Notes: generated by a model from the sequence alone, not told the origin. DNA of 64,000 bases from Dinoroseobacter sp039192165 (GCA_039192165.1 JBCCXD010000002.1:1-64000); one strand, 5' to 3'; shown: positions 8,665 through 16,960, numbered from the stretch's first letter. Numbers and translations: made by a program.

Positions 8665-8913
8665 TTATGCGGCGTCGCGTGCAGCAGTGGCTTGAGCGAT
8701 GAAAGCTTCAATGTCTGTCGCTGGCCAGCGTGACATGCCTCCAAGTTTCGCTGGTCGCGGGAACTTGCCCTCTTGCACCCATTTCCAGAAAGTCGAGCGC
8801 GCACATCCCAAGGCAGCGATGCATTCGTGATCAGTAAGCAGCAAAGCAGGAATGGGGCAGCTAGGTGCATTAGCGCCTTCAGTTCCAATCTTGCTGGCGA
8901 ATTTGCGGTTCAT
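8665..8913 (-). CDS. AlpA-family transcriptional regulator / excisionase
   Basis: An 82-residue protein with the classic AlpA/MerR-like winged-helix pattern: LLTDHECIAALGCARSTFWKWVQEGKFPRP, then a KLGGMSRWPATDIEAFIA segment. AlpA proteins activate integrase or excision and sometimes replication genes in P4-like elements. The ATG at 8913 is preceded by GAGGAG eight bases upstream; the longer frame from 8955 lacks a comparable site. It lies between the integrase operon and the replication genes, which fits a regulator of the element. Confidence 0.8.
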   Translation of the reverse strand: MNRKFASKIGTEGANAPSCPIPALLLTDHECIAALGCARSTFWKWVQEGKFPRPAKLGGMSRWPATDIEAFIAQATAARDAA

Positions 8914-8993
8914 TAGGACTACTCCTCGTTGGCGTAATCCATATTCGCCTCTCACGGCCCGCAGTTAAATTGTGAAAGAAAATCAGTTTAAAA

Positions 8994-9725
8994 TCACAAC
9001 CCTTCGATAAGCCGCAGCGCCTGTCTAAAACAATCTCGTGCCGCCTGCGGTGTTTTTACATTTGTTGTCGGAAGAAGCTGCGCACAGTCTTTCCAAGACG
9101 CGCCCGAGATTTTTGCATCATGTACGCGAAGGTACGTCAGCCATTTTAAAGTGTGATGGCGCTCGATGTCTCTTTCCGCCTTGCTGTTTCGAAGAGACAT
9201 TAAATACTCTTCTAGGCCATCCAGTTGATGCTTCAGAGGAGCATTAGGATCGAAGGTAATCGCTATCCCCAGGCCCATTAAATTGAACCAGCTAGTTTGG
9301 CCGCGGTTTATCGCATCGAGCGTGTGCGCCCCAATCGTTCTTCGCTGAAAGCCGAGGTGTTGAGAAAGCCCTTTCAATATTTTTCGTTTAGAGTACAAGG
9401 GATTATAAAGTACTGACATTCCCCATTTAGCGGTGAGAGCTGGCGTGAGGTAAAAGAACACATCGGCGTATTCTTTGTTTTGCATCGCGTTTGTACGACC
9501 AATTTCGCTTCCTTCTTCTTCCGCGTCGTACTGTCGAATGAGCTTGAAGTACTCCACTCGCACTGCTGGATTTCGTCGTTTGAATTCCCAATGCCATTGG
9601 TCGTCGTCCCAATCTTCCCAACCTGCATAGTCGTCGGGGTCGCTACCGTCTGGCACACCCCCTTGAAGAGGATTGCCGAGAGACTTCAGGGTCCTGATCA
9701 TCGGATCATCCTGCCTAAAGGTCAC
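8994..9725 (-). CDS. hypothetical protein, DUF6499-like N-terminus
   Basis: A 243-residue protein. Residues about 35-65 contain WEDWDDDQWHWEFKRRNPAVRVEY, resembling the W-E-F-x-R-R-N-P-x-Y start found in DUF6499-type proteins near conjugative and integrative elements. The rest is helical, with an HTLKWLTYLRVHD segment near the C-terminus. The start is a GTG that overlaps the integrase stop as GTGA, so it is translated from the integrase message. No enzymatic motif is visible. It could be a regulatory or accessory protein of the element. Confidence 0.6.
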   Translation of the reverse strand: MTFRQDDPMIRTLKSLGNPLQGGVPDGSDPDDYAGWEDWDDDQWHWEFKRRNPAVRVEYFKLIRQYDAEEEGSEIGRTNAMQNKEYADVFFYLTPALTAKWGMSVLYNPLYSKRKILKGLSQHLGFQRRTIGAHTLDAINRGQTSWFNLMGLGIAITFDPNAPLKHQLDGLEEYLMSLRNSKAERDIERHHTLKWLTYLRVHDAKISGASWKDCAQLLPTTNVKTPQAARDCFRQALRLIEGL

Positions 9726-10915
9726 CTCGCCAACCTCACGATTTCGCCGCTATCACCGGACACGTACTGTCCCCAGCGCTCCATCAGCACGCGGCGCTGT
9801 TCTAAGAAATCCGTCCTGCGATACGCTCGCTCTACCTTGCCACCAGCCACGTGGGCGAGGGCGGTCTCAGCCACATTCTCGGAGGCATCCGTCGCCTCTG
9901 CGCACCAAGTCCGAAAGCTTGAGCGAAAGCCGTGTGGACGTGCCTTCATGCCTTCACGCTCCATGTATCGGCTCATTGTGGCGTCGCTTATCACGCCCCT
10001 TCGTTTGTTGGGGAACAGCAGTCCCTCGCGTGCAAGAGGCTTAGCTTGTTCAATTACCGCCAAGGCTTCGGTCGAAAGTGGCACCCGAAACGCGGCCTCG
10101 TTGCCCTTCTGGGCCTTCATGTGCTCAGCCGGAACCGTCCAAACGTCTCCGCGCATGTCGGCGAGGTTTGCAAAACGGATCGGGCGCGAGCGAAGCGCCG
10201 TCAGGATTGTTAGCTTTATCGCGAGTTGAGTGGGCGTCCCGTCGGATAAGGTTGCGTAGAACTCGGGAATCTCTTTCCAGTGCAGGGCAGGGATGTTCTG
10301 TACCTCGTGTCGGCTCTTACCCAGAAGAGCGCTCGCTTTGGCCGTTGCCTGTAAGTCGACGTCCAGTCCCATGGCCGCACCGTACTTCATAACGATACTG
10401 AGTCGGTCCATCGCTTTGCCGGCGGTAGATGCCTTGGTGTGCCAGATGGGTGCGAGTGTGTTGCGGATATCCTGCTGATCGATGTCCTCAATAGGCACGC
10501 GACCAATTTTTGGCAGAACGTGCAATCGAAGCGGCGAGAACCAACGGACTGCATTGCTCTCGCCCCGGAGCTGCGATTTGCGCGCCTCGTACGCCTGCTC
10601 TGCGACGCTTTCCAGCGTGGCCTGGTCCCGGGCAGCGGCACGCTTGAGCTTTTCTCGCTCTTTAATGGGGTCCAGCCCCTGCCGTACCACCGCGCGCCAG
10701 CGCTCTGCCTCGGCACGGGCTTCTTTCAGCGTCACGTCGCGGGTCGAGCCCAAGCCCATCTCCCTGCGCCTACCGTGGACGGAGATGCGCAGAAACCACT
10801 GTCCGCCGCCGTCGGTGCGCCGGTGCAGCCAGAGCCCACCGCCGTCCGAATGCTTGCCCGGCTTCGCCTTCTGAATGACGTTGCCAGGGAGTTTGTGGAG
10901 CGGTCTCACTTTCAC
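9722..10915 (-). CDS. P4-type tyrosine integrase
   Basis: A 397-residue site-specific recombinase. It has an N-terminal DUF4102-type arm-binding domain (residues 1-90, containing SDGGGLWL and GLGSTRDVTLKEAR), a SAM-like core-binding domain (about 100-190) and a C-terminal catalytic domain. Catalytic residues are visible: Arg242 in TALRSR, H328-x-x-R331 in HGFRSSFRTW, His355 in LAHV and Tyr365 in ERAYRRTD. A GTG start at 10915 is used; a second GTG two codons later is equally possible. Length and order are typical of P4-like integrases. It is the first gene of the element, next to the gene-free right end where the attachment site should lie. Confidence 0.95.
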   Translation of the reverse strand: MKVRPLHKLPGNVIQKAKPGKHSDGGGLWLHRRTDGGGQWFLRISVHGRRREMGLGSTRDVTLKEARAEAERWRAVVRQGLDPIKEREKLKRAAARDQATLESVAEQAYEARKSQLRGESNAVRWFSPLRLHVLPKIGRVPIEDIDQQDIRNTLAPIWHTKASTAGKAMDRLSIVMKYGAAMGLDVDLQATAKASALLGKSRHEVQNIPALHWKEIPEFYATLSDGTPTQLAIKLTILTALRSRPIRFANLADMRGDVWTVPAEHMKAQKGNEAAFRVPLSTEALAVIEQAKPLAREGLLFPNKRRGVISDATMSRYMEREGMKARPHGFRSSFRTWCAEATDASENVAETALAHVAGGKVERAYRRTDFLEQRRVLMERWGQYVSGDSGEIVRLAR

Positions 10916-11227
10916 CCACCTTTCTGTCCACCCCTATATATAGGATTAACATGGACTGCGATAGAGGTGAATGTGCTTAAATGGGACCAGTTTTTGTTCT
11001 TTTTAAGGGGTTTTGGGTTTAAATGGGTTTAGGTGGATCTCTATATATTGATGTTCAATGCGCTCCCACGCCACCAAGATCTCTTCCTAAAAAATTCAGG
11101 GCTGGCAGTGGTTCGACCGCGTCAAAGTTGGGAGATCTACATCTGTGAGATGCTTTGGGTTGGTGCGGGTCGGTGAAAACGCGTAGTGTCGTCGCGGGCG
11201 CGGTGACATCCGGGTTGGAGGGGCACA
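10916..11227. other. gene-free right end of the element
   Basis: There is no gene between the integrase start and the first host-type gene. It is AT-rich, with TATATATA-like tracts and a repeated TTAAATGGG at 10977-10985 and 11019-11027, which could be integrase arm sites or control elements. No tRNA or tmRNA 3' end could be folded here, so the usual integration target is not evident. The attachment site probably lies in this stretch, but its core was not identified. Confidence 0.4.
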
Positions 11228-11728
11228 ATGAACAAATACATTCTGATTGGGAGTGCTGTGCTGTTCGCTGTCGTCGCCGTTGTCATTTTCGCGACGCGGC
11301 CCGAGCCCACACCGCAAGAACAACTGATGGAGGCCGCCGAACAGGCTGGCGAGGCGATGCGCGATGCGACCGAAGCAGCCGGGCAGGCCACGCAGGAAGC
11401 TTCGGACGCGGTTCGGCAAGAAATTCGGCGGACCGCCGAGGAAGTCGAAGCAAGCCTTGCGGAGACAGCAACCAACATGATGCAGAGCATCTCTGAAGTA
11501 TCGCAAGAGACTTCGGAGAGTCTTCTGGCGCTTATCGGGGAATGGCGAGCGTCCGGCATTGTCACGTCGGAAGGCATCGACTACGACGCGGCAGTGGCAG
11601 CCGTAGAGTCCTCGGATATGGATTTTTCGATGAAGGCTCGGTTCATAAGCTTGCTGGAAGACCTGCGTGACGCGCCGGACCGCGCCGTTGCCAAACTGGA
11701 GGAGCTGGAAACGGCTCTGACCCAGTAA
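11228..11728 (+). CDS. small membrane-anchored helical protein
   Basis: A 166-residue protein with one N-terminal membrane segment (about residues 4-22, YILIGSAVLFAVVAVVIFA), then an Ala/Glu-rich amphipathic helix (30-95) with repeats like EAMRDATEAAGQAT, resembling apolipoprotein-like coiled helices, and a more globular end. GGAGGGG precedes the ATG. It is most likely anchored in the inner membrane and faces the periplasm. It lies 85 bases before the first MscS gene on the same strand and may be part of that group. The function is unknown. Confidence 0.65.
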   Translation: MNKYILIGSAVLFAVVAVVIFATRPEPTPQEQLMEAAEQAGEAMRDATEAAGQATQEASDAVRQEIRRTAEEVEASLAETATNMMQSISEVSQETSESLLALIGEWRASGIVTSEGIDYDAAVAAVESSDMDFSMKARFISLLEDLRDAPDRAVAKLEELETALTQ

Positions 11729-11813
11729 AATCTTGAAATAATGTCTAGATTGGGGTTCGGTCTTCTGGGGGAAGATCGCAGAGCTCATCTGCGAAGCTGG
11801 AAGGACGCCTTAC

Positions 11814-13136
11814 ATGTTTCGATTTTGTCACCGGTTGTGGGGGCTGGTTGCTGTTTTGCTTACTCTGGGCGCCGGCACAGCTCTCGCGCAGGAGGCGCCT
11901 TCTCAAGTGGTGCCGGAACCGAGATCAGAGGCCATGCCTTCGTTGTCTGTAGAAGAGATCGGCACGCCAACGAATGCACTTGAAATAATGCTCGTTCCTC
12001 TGACAGCCGCAGATCTCGCAGAGCTCGCCGAGATCTGGCAGCTGCACCTGCGCAGTGCGCTCGAAGATGCGACCGCAATCTATCTCGATTTGCTGGAGGC
12101 AGATGACGCGACCGCCGAAATTTTGCGGCAACAGATTGCAGATTTACGCGAAGAAGAAAGCCTTATCAAAGCAAACTATCAGTCAGTGCTTGAGGCGTGG
12201 CGGGCCAAGGGCGCGGTCGCGGAAGAAATCGCCCCCCATGATGCGTACCTCGACGCACTCACCGTTGCGGCCCTCCAAACGACCGATCTCCGGACACTTT
12301 TCGTTTTCGCAGTTGACTGGGCGACGTCTTGGGATGGTGGTCTTGGTGCCATTCTTCAAATTGTTGGCTTTGTTCTCGGACTTTGGGTCCTGATGTTCTT
12401 TGCGCGCCTTTTGCAGAAGGCGACAAAGCGGGCTCTCGATCGAATTCCAAACATGTCCCGGCTGCTGCGCAATTTCATCGGAACTGCAATTTACTGGGCC
12501 TTCGTTGTGCTCGGCGCACTGGTGGTGCTGGGGGTCTTTGGCGTTAACGTAACGCCTCTTTTTGCGATCTTCGGTGGTCTCAGCTTTATCCTTGGCTTCG
12601 CTCTGCAGGAGACCCTGGGCAATTTGGCCAGCGGTTTGATGATCATGGTCCTGAAACCGTTCGATACAGGAGACTACATACAGATTGGCACTTCTGCGGG
12701 TTTTGTGGACGAAATGTCGGTGGTCTCAACCAAGATCCGGACCTTTGATAATCAGATAATTGTGGTTCCAAATGCTAAGATCTGGGGCGATGTTATTACC
12801 AATGTCAGTGCCTCTGCCGAACGCCGCGTCGATCTGGTTTTTGGCATAGGGTACAGTGACAGTGCGAACCAAGCGATCACGGTTCTTAAAGAGTTGGTTG
12901 CAGCGCACCCGATGTGCATCGATACCCCTGAACCAGAGATCTTCGTGGGCGAGTTGGGGGACAGTTCCGTCAACATCTTCTGTCGGCCCTGGTGCAAATC
13001 AGATGACTACTGGACTGTCTACTGGGATCTGACTGGACAGGCGAAGGAGCGCTTCGATGCGGAAGGGATATCCATTCCTTTTCCACAGCGCGACGTGCAT
13101 CTATTTCAAGTGACCGACGCGGTTGCGAAGACCTGA
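11814..13136 (+). CDS. MscS-family mechanosensitive channel
   Basis: A 440-residue protein with a signal peptide (GLVAVLLTLGAGTALAQ), a periplasmic helical region with a coiled-coil section, then several membrane helices and the conserved pore and beta domain. Visible MscS features are FAIFGGLSFILGFALQETLGNLASGLMIMVLKPFDTGDYI and the following strand-rich VVSTKIRTFDNQIIVVPNAKIWGDVITN. Such channels gate ion flow when the membrane is stretched and protect against hypo-osmotic shock. It is followed 35 bases later by a second MscS gene. The subtype is not determined. Confidence 0.85.
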   Translation: MFRFCHRLWGLVAVLLTLGAGTALAQEAPSQVVPEPRSEAMPSLSVEEIGTPTNALEIMLVPLTAADLAELAEIWQLHLRSALEDATAIYLDLLEADDATAEILRQQIADLREEESLIKANYQSVLEAWRAKGAVAEEIAPHDAYLDALTVAALQTTDLRTLFVFAVDWATSWDGGLGAILQIVGFVLGLWVLMFFARLLQKATKRALDRIPNMSRLLRNFIGTAIYWAFVVLGALVVLGVFGVNVTPLFAIFGGLSFILGFALQETLGNLASGLMIMVLKPFDTGDYIQIGTSAGFVDEMSVVSTKIRTFDNQIIVVPNAKIWGDVITNVSASAERRVDLVFGIGYSDSANQAITVLKELVAAHPMCIDTPEPEIFVGELGDSSVNIFCRPWCKSDDYWTVYWDLTGQAKERFDAEGISIPFPQRDVHLFQVTDAVAKT

Positions 13137-13171
13137 AAACAGGCGAACCAAGTCGTATGGGAGGGACGGAA

Positions 13172-14842
13172 ATGAAAGCGGATCGTCAGTCAGGTTGGCT
13201 GTTGGGGGCGTTAAAATCCTGTATCCCGATGATCTTTGTGGTGTTGTGCTTTGCGGCTCCTGCCGGCGCGCAAACCCCGCCCGAAGCCCCGGATGCTGTT
13301 GAGGCAGAACGCGTCGAAGAGGTACAGGTTACGCCGGTTGTTGTTGACGGCAATACTCTTTTCAGCGTGCGCGGATTCAGTTCCCTTCCTTCGGAGAAAC
13401 GCGCCGAAACAATCGAAGATCGTGTGATCGCGGTGGCAGAGTCCGGCGCGGAACAAATCACAATAACGATCGAGCCGAGCGAGTTTGGACTGACGGTTTT
13501 CGGCAACGGGCGCATCCTCACCGTCGCGACAGATGCAGATGCTGAACTTGAGCAGACGGATGTTGAACTTCTGGCGGCACTTCATGCCGAGGCTCTCGAA
13601 GCGGCGATCCTGGCATACCGCGCAAGTCGGACCAATGAAGCTCGCGTTGACAGCGCAATAGTGGCCGTGGCTTGGACCGTGGGCTTTCTGTTGCTTTCCT
13701 TTGGGTTCCGGCGCCTGCGAAAACGCCTGTCCGGGGCGGCAGAGCGCTTCGCCGCGGGTCGGGTCACCGGGGTCGAGGCGGCAACAAGGTCACTTGTGCG
13801 CGGCAAGGCTGTGGGGCGGCTGGCGGGCTTTGCGGTCAACATCGCACTTTGGGTGTTCTACATCTTTGCCTTCTACTACTACCTGTCCTTTGTCTTACTT
13901 TCGTTTACCGAAACACGTCCCATCGCTCAGATTCTGCTGACCTACGTATCGGAGCCCCTCATCAATATTTTGCGGGGATTTGTCAGGTATGTGCCTGACC
14001 TTATTACCCTGATCATCATAGCCATCGTAACACGGTATCTGATCCGTGCATTGCGGTTGTTTATGGACAATATCGAAGCTGGCAGCTTTGACTGGCCGGG
14101 GTTCGAGCCCCACTGGGTCGGACCAACCTACAACATCCTGCGCGTCATGATCATCCTCGTTGCTGTTGTGTTTTCATACCCACATATCCCCGGATCTGAG
14201 AGCCGGGCCTTCCAGGGCCTGACAATTCTTGCAGGCATCATGGTGTCCTTCGGGTCAAATACAGTCGTAAGCAACATGATGGCGGGTTTGTTTGTCGTAT
14301 ATCGACGCAGCACCAATATCGGCGACAGGATAAAGGTCGGCGATCAGGTCGGCGATGTGGTCGAGATCAAGCTGATGGAAACGCTGCTACGTTCAGTGAA
14401 AAACGAAATGATCAGCATTCCGAATGCGCAACTTCTCAATTCTGAGGTCACGAACTATTCGCGGACGATTGATGGGCGCGGACTGCTGGTGCACACCACA
14501 GTTGGTATTGGCTATGAGGAGCCGCAAGAGAAGGTGGAAGCGATGCTGATAGAGGCCGCTCTGCGCACCGACCGGCTCAAAGACAGCCCGGCGCCTTTCG
14601 TACTGTGGACGGCGCTCAGCGACTATGCGATCAACTATCAGATCAACGCCTTCACAACCCGTGGCATGCGTCTTCCGCTGATCCTGTCTGACCTTCATCG
14701 TAACATCGTCGACGTTTTCAATGAGAATAAGGTCCAGATTATGACCCCGTCCTACGAAAACGATCCAGTTGAGCCGAAGATTCCTTTGGAGACATGGGAC
14801 GGGACGCTCGCGGTGCGGAAAACAGGAAAAGCCGCAGAATAA
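13172..14842 (+). CDS. MscS-family mechanosensitive channel, larger paralogue
   Basis: A 556-residue protein with a signal peptide ending near APAGAQTPP, a periplasmic part of about 100 residues, several membrane helices (roughly 160-360), and the MscS core containing LTILAGIMVSFGSNTVVSNMMAGL, then RRSTNIGDRIKVGDQVGDVVEIKLMETLLRS and SIPNAQLLNSEVTNYSR. The ATG at 13172 has GGAGGG eight bases upstream; the ATG at 13157 does not. It is likely co-transcribed with the preceding MscS gene. Two different MscS channels in tandem suggest heteromeric or condition-specific channels, but this is inference. Confidence 0.85.
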   Translation: MKADRQSGWLLGALKSCIPMIFVVLCFAAPAGAQTPPEAPDAVEAERVEEVQVTPVVVDGNTLFSVRGFSSLPSEKRAETIEDRVIAVAESGAEQITITIEPSEFGLTVFGNGRILTVATDADAELEQTDVELLAALHAEALEAAILAYRASRTNEARVDSAIVAVAWTVGFLLLSFGFRRLRKRLSGAAERFAAGRVTGVEAATRSLVRGKAVGRLAGFAVNIALWVFYIFAFYYYLSFVLLSFTETRPIAQILLTYVSEPLINILRGFVRYVPDLITLIIIAIVTRYLIRALRLFMDNIEAGSFDWPGFEPHWVGPTYNILRVMIILVAVVFSYPHIPGSESRAFQGLTILAGIMVSFGSNTVVSNMMAGLFVVYRRSTNIGDRIKVGDQVGDVVEIKLMETLLRSVKNEMISIPNAQLLNSEVTNYSRTIDGRGLLVHTTVGIGYEEPQEKVEAMLIEAALRTDRLKDSPAPFVLWTALSDYAINYQINAFTTRGMRLPLILSDLHRNIVDVFNENKVQIMTPSYENDPVEPKIPLETWDGTLAVRKTGKAAE

Positions 14843-14860
14843 CCGCCCTTTGCAGAGTAT

Positions 14861-14876
14861 TGGCACATTTCTTGCT
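14861..14876 (+). promoter_or_regulatory. sigma-54 (-24/-12) promoter upstream of rpoN
   Basis: TGGCAC-N5-TTGC with exact GG/GC spacing (GG at 14862-14863, GC at 14874-14875) followed by T, preceded by T. This matches the sigma-54 consensus closely. The predicted transcription start, near 14887, is about 26 bases before the rpoN ATG at 14913. It suggests that this rpoN copy is transcribed by sigma-54 holoenzyme, so it needs an enhancer-binding activator and is probably autoregulated. Confidence 0.7.
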
Positions 14877-14912
14877 TGAAGGCGGCAAGCGAGTCTATGC
14901 TAGGGTTTGCGC

Positions 14913-16193
14913 ATGGAATTGACCCAGTCCTTGCGCCAGACCACTCGGCTTGCGATGACCCAGCACATGCAGCAGTCGCTGCAGGTGTTGCAGATGACGA
15001 CGGCTGAGCTGTGTCTTTTCTTGGAGGAGCGCGCTCAGGAGAACCCGTTTCTGCGCGCAACTCTTCCTAAACCAATCCCCCGAGACACGGGTCCGCGCCC
15101 GGACTGTGTTCCCGGCTGGGATGGTACAGCACATCTCGCAGCACCTGATCTCGGCCTGTATGCCTATCTTTCAGAGCGGATTGAGATGGTTTTTGCTGAA
15201 GCACGCCGTCGTCAAGTCGCGGCGGCGTTTCTCAACGCGCTGGAACCTTCAGGTTGGTTGTCGCAATCGGTGGACGCGGTCGCGCTCGCTGCGTCCGTCT
15301 CTGTTCCAGTCGCCGAAGGCGTCCTGGCTGAGCTTCAGCAGATTGAACCTGCAGGTGTGTTTTCGCGGTCTCTGGCAGAATGCTTGCTCCTGCAGGCAAA
15401 GGCGGAGAACCTGCTCACATGGGAACTGGAGACCCTTATCGCGCATCTGCCACTTCTGGCCGAAGGCCGGGTGGATGAACTTGCGGATTTGTGCGATTGC
15501 GCTGCAGAAGATATTCCCGAGATTGTCGCAGTCTTAAAAGGGTTCGATCCCAAACCGGGCCTCCAGTTCTCAAACGATCTGCCCCCGATTTTCCCCCCCG
15601 ATATGACCGCGCACCGAGGTGCAAACGGGTGGGAGGTGTCCTTGACGAAATCTGCGCTTCCCTCGCTTAAGGTTTTGGATGACGACGACGTGTCCTTGGC
15701 CGAGCAAGAGCGACAAGCGTCGCGATCTGAAGCGCTGGCGCTTGTCACAGCGCTTGAAAAGCGAAACGCGACCCTCCTCAGGGTGGGTGCGGCGCTTGTA
15801 CGTCACCAAGGCGCATATCTCGAAAAAGGTCCGGGCAATCTGACGCCGCTGACGCTGGAGATGCTTGCAGGTGAGCTTAATCTGCACGCCTCCACTATCA
15901 GCCGTGTCTGTGCCGGGCGCATGGTGGCCGGGCCTCGTGGGGCGCTTCCGCTGAAGGCACTTTTCAGCCGGCCGGTAGATGCGATCCAAGGCGCTGGTGG
16001 AGTAAGCCAGGACAAGGTGATCGAGGAAATCCGCAGCACAATCGCCTCTGAAACTCCCGAGCGACCCTTGAGCGACGCGACGATCGTCAGCTCATTGGCG
16101 CAGCGCGATATCCACGTAGCCCGGCGAACAGTGGCCAAGTACCGCGAGCTACTGGGAATTCCTGCGTCATCCCAACGGCGCAGACGGCACTAG
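14913..16193 (+). CDS. rpoN: RNA polymerase sigma-54 factor
   Basis: A 426-residue sigma-54. The N-terminal Q- and L-rich activator region (SLRQTTRLAMTQHMQQSLQVLQM) is followed by the core-binding region, and the C-terminus carries the RpoN box ARRTVAKYRE at about 403-412, which contacts the -24 element. The ATG at 14913 is used; a TTG two codons earlier is less likely. It is shorter than typical 480-500 residue sigma-54 and is not flanked by lptB, hpf or ptsN as the housekeeping rpoN usually is, so it may be a second copy. Its stop codon shares the palindrome CTAG with the convergent gloB stop. Confidence 0.9.
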   Translation: MELTQSLRQTTRLAMTQHMQQSLQVLQMTTAELCLFLEERAQENPFLRATLPKPIPRDTGPRPDCVPGWDGTAHLAAPDLGLYAYLSERIEMVFAEARRRQVAAAFLNALEPSGWLSQSVDAVALAASVSVPVAEGVLAELQQIEPAGVFSRSLAECLLLQAKAENLLTWELETLIAHLPLLAEGRVDELADLCDCAAEDIPEIVAVLKGFDPKPGLQFSNDLPPIFPPDMTAHRGANGWEVSLTKSALPSLKVLDDDDVSLAEQERQASRSEALALVTALEKRNATLLRVGAALVRHQGAYLEKGPGNLTPLTLEMLAGELNLHASTISRVCAGRMVAGPRGALPLKALFSRPVDAIQGAGGVSQDKVIEEIRSTIASETPERPLSDATIVSSLAQRDIHVARRTVAKYRELLGIPASSQRRRRH

Positions 16194-16960
16194 GCGGCAT
16201 CCTTGCGGCGGCGGATCTCGGTAAAGACTTCGGAATCGCTTGCCTGCTCCATCCCAAGGAGCGCGCGAATAGCCGGATCGTTTGCACGCATAAACGGATT
16301 GGTTGCCAGCTCGTCCTTCAGTGTTGAAGGCACGGTTGGCCGGCCTTCGGCGCGCAACGCCTTGATGGTCGCGGCGCGTTCAAGGAGTGCGGTATTCTTC
16401 GGGTCTACAGTCAGCGCAAATTCCACATTGGCCTCTGTATATTCGTGGCTGCAATACACCACGGTTTCTGCTGGGAGGGCCGCCAGCTTCTGCAGACTAT
16501 CATGCATCATTGGGCCATCGCCCTCGAAAAGCCGGCCGCAGCCCATGACAAAAAGCGTGTCTCCGGTGAACACAAGCCCTTCGGATGGTAAATAGAAATT
16601 GATCATATCCGTGGTATGACCCGGGGTGTGAAGTACTTGAACGGGGTGTCCGGCGAAGGTGAAGCTGTCACCATCGCCGTGACGCAGATCGAGCCCTACG
16701 ATCGGCTGTGACTCTGGCGCAGGACCCCGGACAGTGCATCCTGTCTTCGCTTTCACTTCTTCCAAGCCATCCGTGTGATCATGATGATGGTGCGTGATCC
16801 AGATCTCTGTGAGCGGCCATCCCGTCTTGTCGAGTGCGGCAAGCAAAGCGGTTGCGTCTCCGGCATCTACCGACGCGGTCTCTTCAGCCACCGGATCGTG
16901 TAGCAGGACACCGTAATTGGCGCCCGGGCCATAGGGGTACTGATAGATTTCCAACGTCAT
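16190..16960 (-). CDS. gloB: hydroxyacylglutathione hydrolase (glyoxalase II)
   Basis: A 256-residue metallo-beta-lactamase-fold enzyme that hydrolyses S-D-lactoylglutathione to D-lactate and glutathione. The metal-binding THHHHDHTDG motif lies at about 54-63, with downstream HTPGHT, GDTLF and CSHEYTEANVEFA motifs, all typical of GloB. The ATG at 16960 follows AGGGA. A longer frame extends to 17899 but runs antisense through the VPLPA-CTERM gene and lacks coding character, so it is rejected. It is convergent with rpoN. Confidence 0.95.
   Translation of the reverse strand: MTLEIYQYPYGPGANYGVLLHDPVAEETASVDAGDATALLAALDKTGWPLTEIWITHHHHDHTDGLEEVKAKTGCTVRGPAPESQPIVGLDLRHGDGDSFTFAGHPVQVLHTPGHTTDMINFYLPSEGLVFTGDTLFVMGCGRLFEGDGPMMHDSLQKLAALPAETVVYCSHEYTEANVEFALTVDPKNTALLERAATIKALRAEGRPTVPSTLKDELATNPFMRANDPAIRALLGMEQASDSEVFTEIRRRKDAA

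Larger units (their letters stand above)
889..10915 (-). mobile_element. candidate phage satellite / integrative element
   Basis: About 10 kb of co-directional minus-strand genes run leftward from a P4-type integrase and end with phage-type small proteins. The content is integrase, hypothetical, AlpA-like regulator, two small ORFs, primase-VapE replication protein, 51-aa ORF, two large proteins like phage internal/ejection proteins, a 181-aa protein and an HGGxSTG-like protein. Many genes overlap by GTGA or ATGA, so it is probably one or two operons. No capsid, portal, large terminase, tail or lysis gene is visible, so it cannot be a complete prophage; the replication module plus integrase plus AlpA resembles P4-like and PICI-like satellites. 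A decayed prophage is the alternative. The ends are not defined: no att repeat was found, and the left end could lie outside the window. Confidence 0.7.

Noticed and set aside
10916..11227. tRNA gene as integration target
   Set aside because: A GGTTCGA-like string occurs near 11109, but the flanking sequence does not fold into an acceptor or T-arm and no anticodon arm is present.
11096..11788. 230-codon minus-strand frame opposite the small membrane protein
   Set aside because: It is the complement of a better-supported plus-strand gene with a signal/membrane segment and a ribosome binding site.
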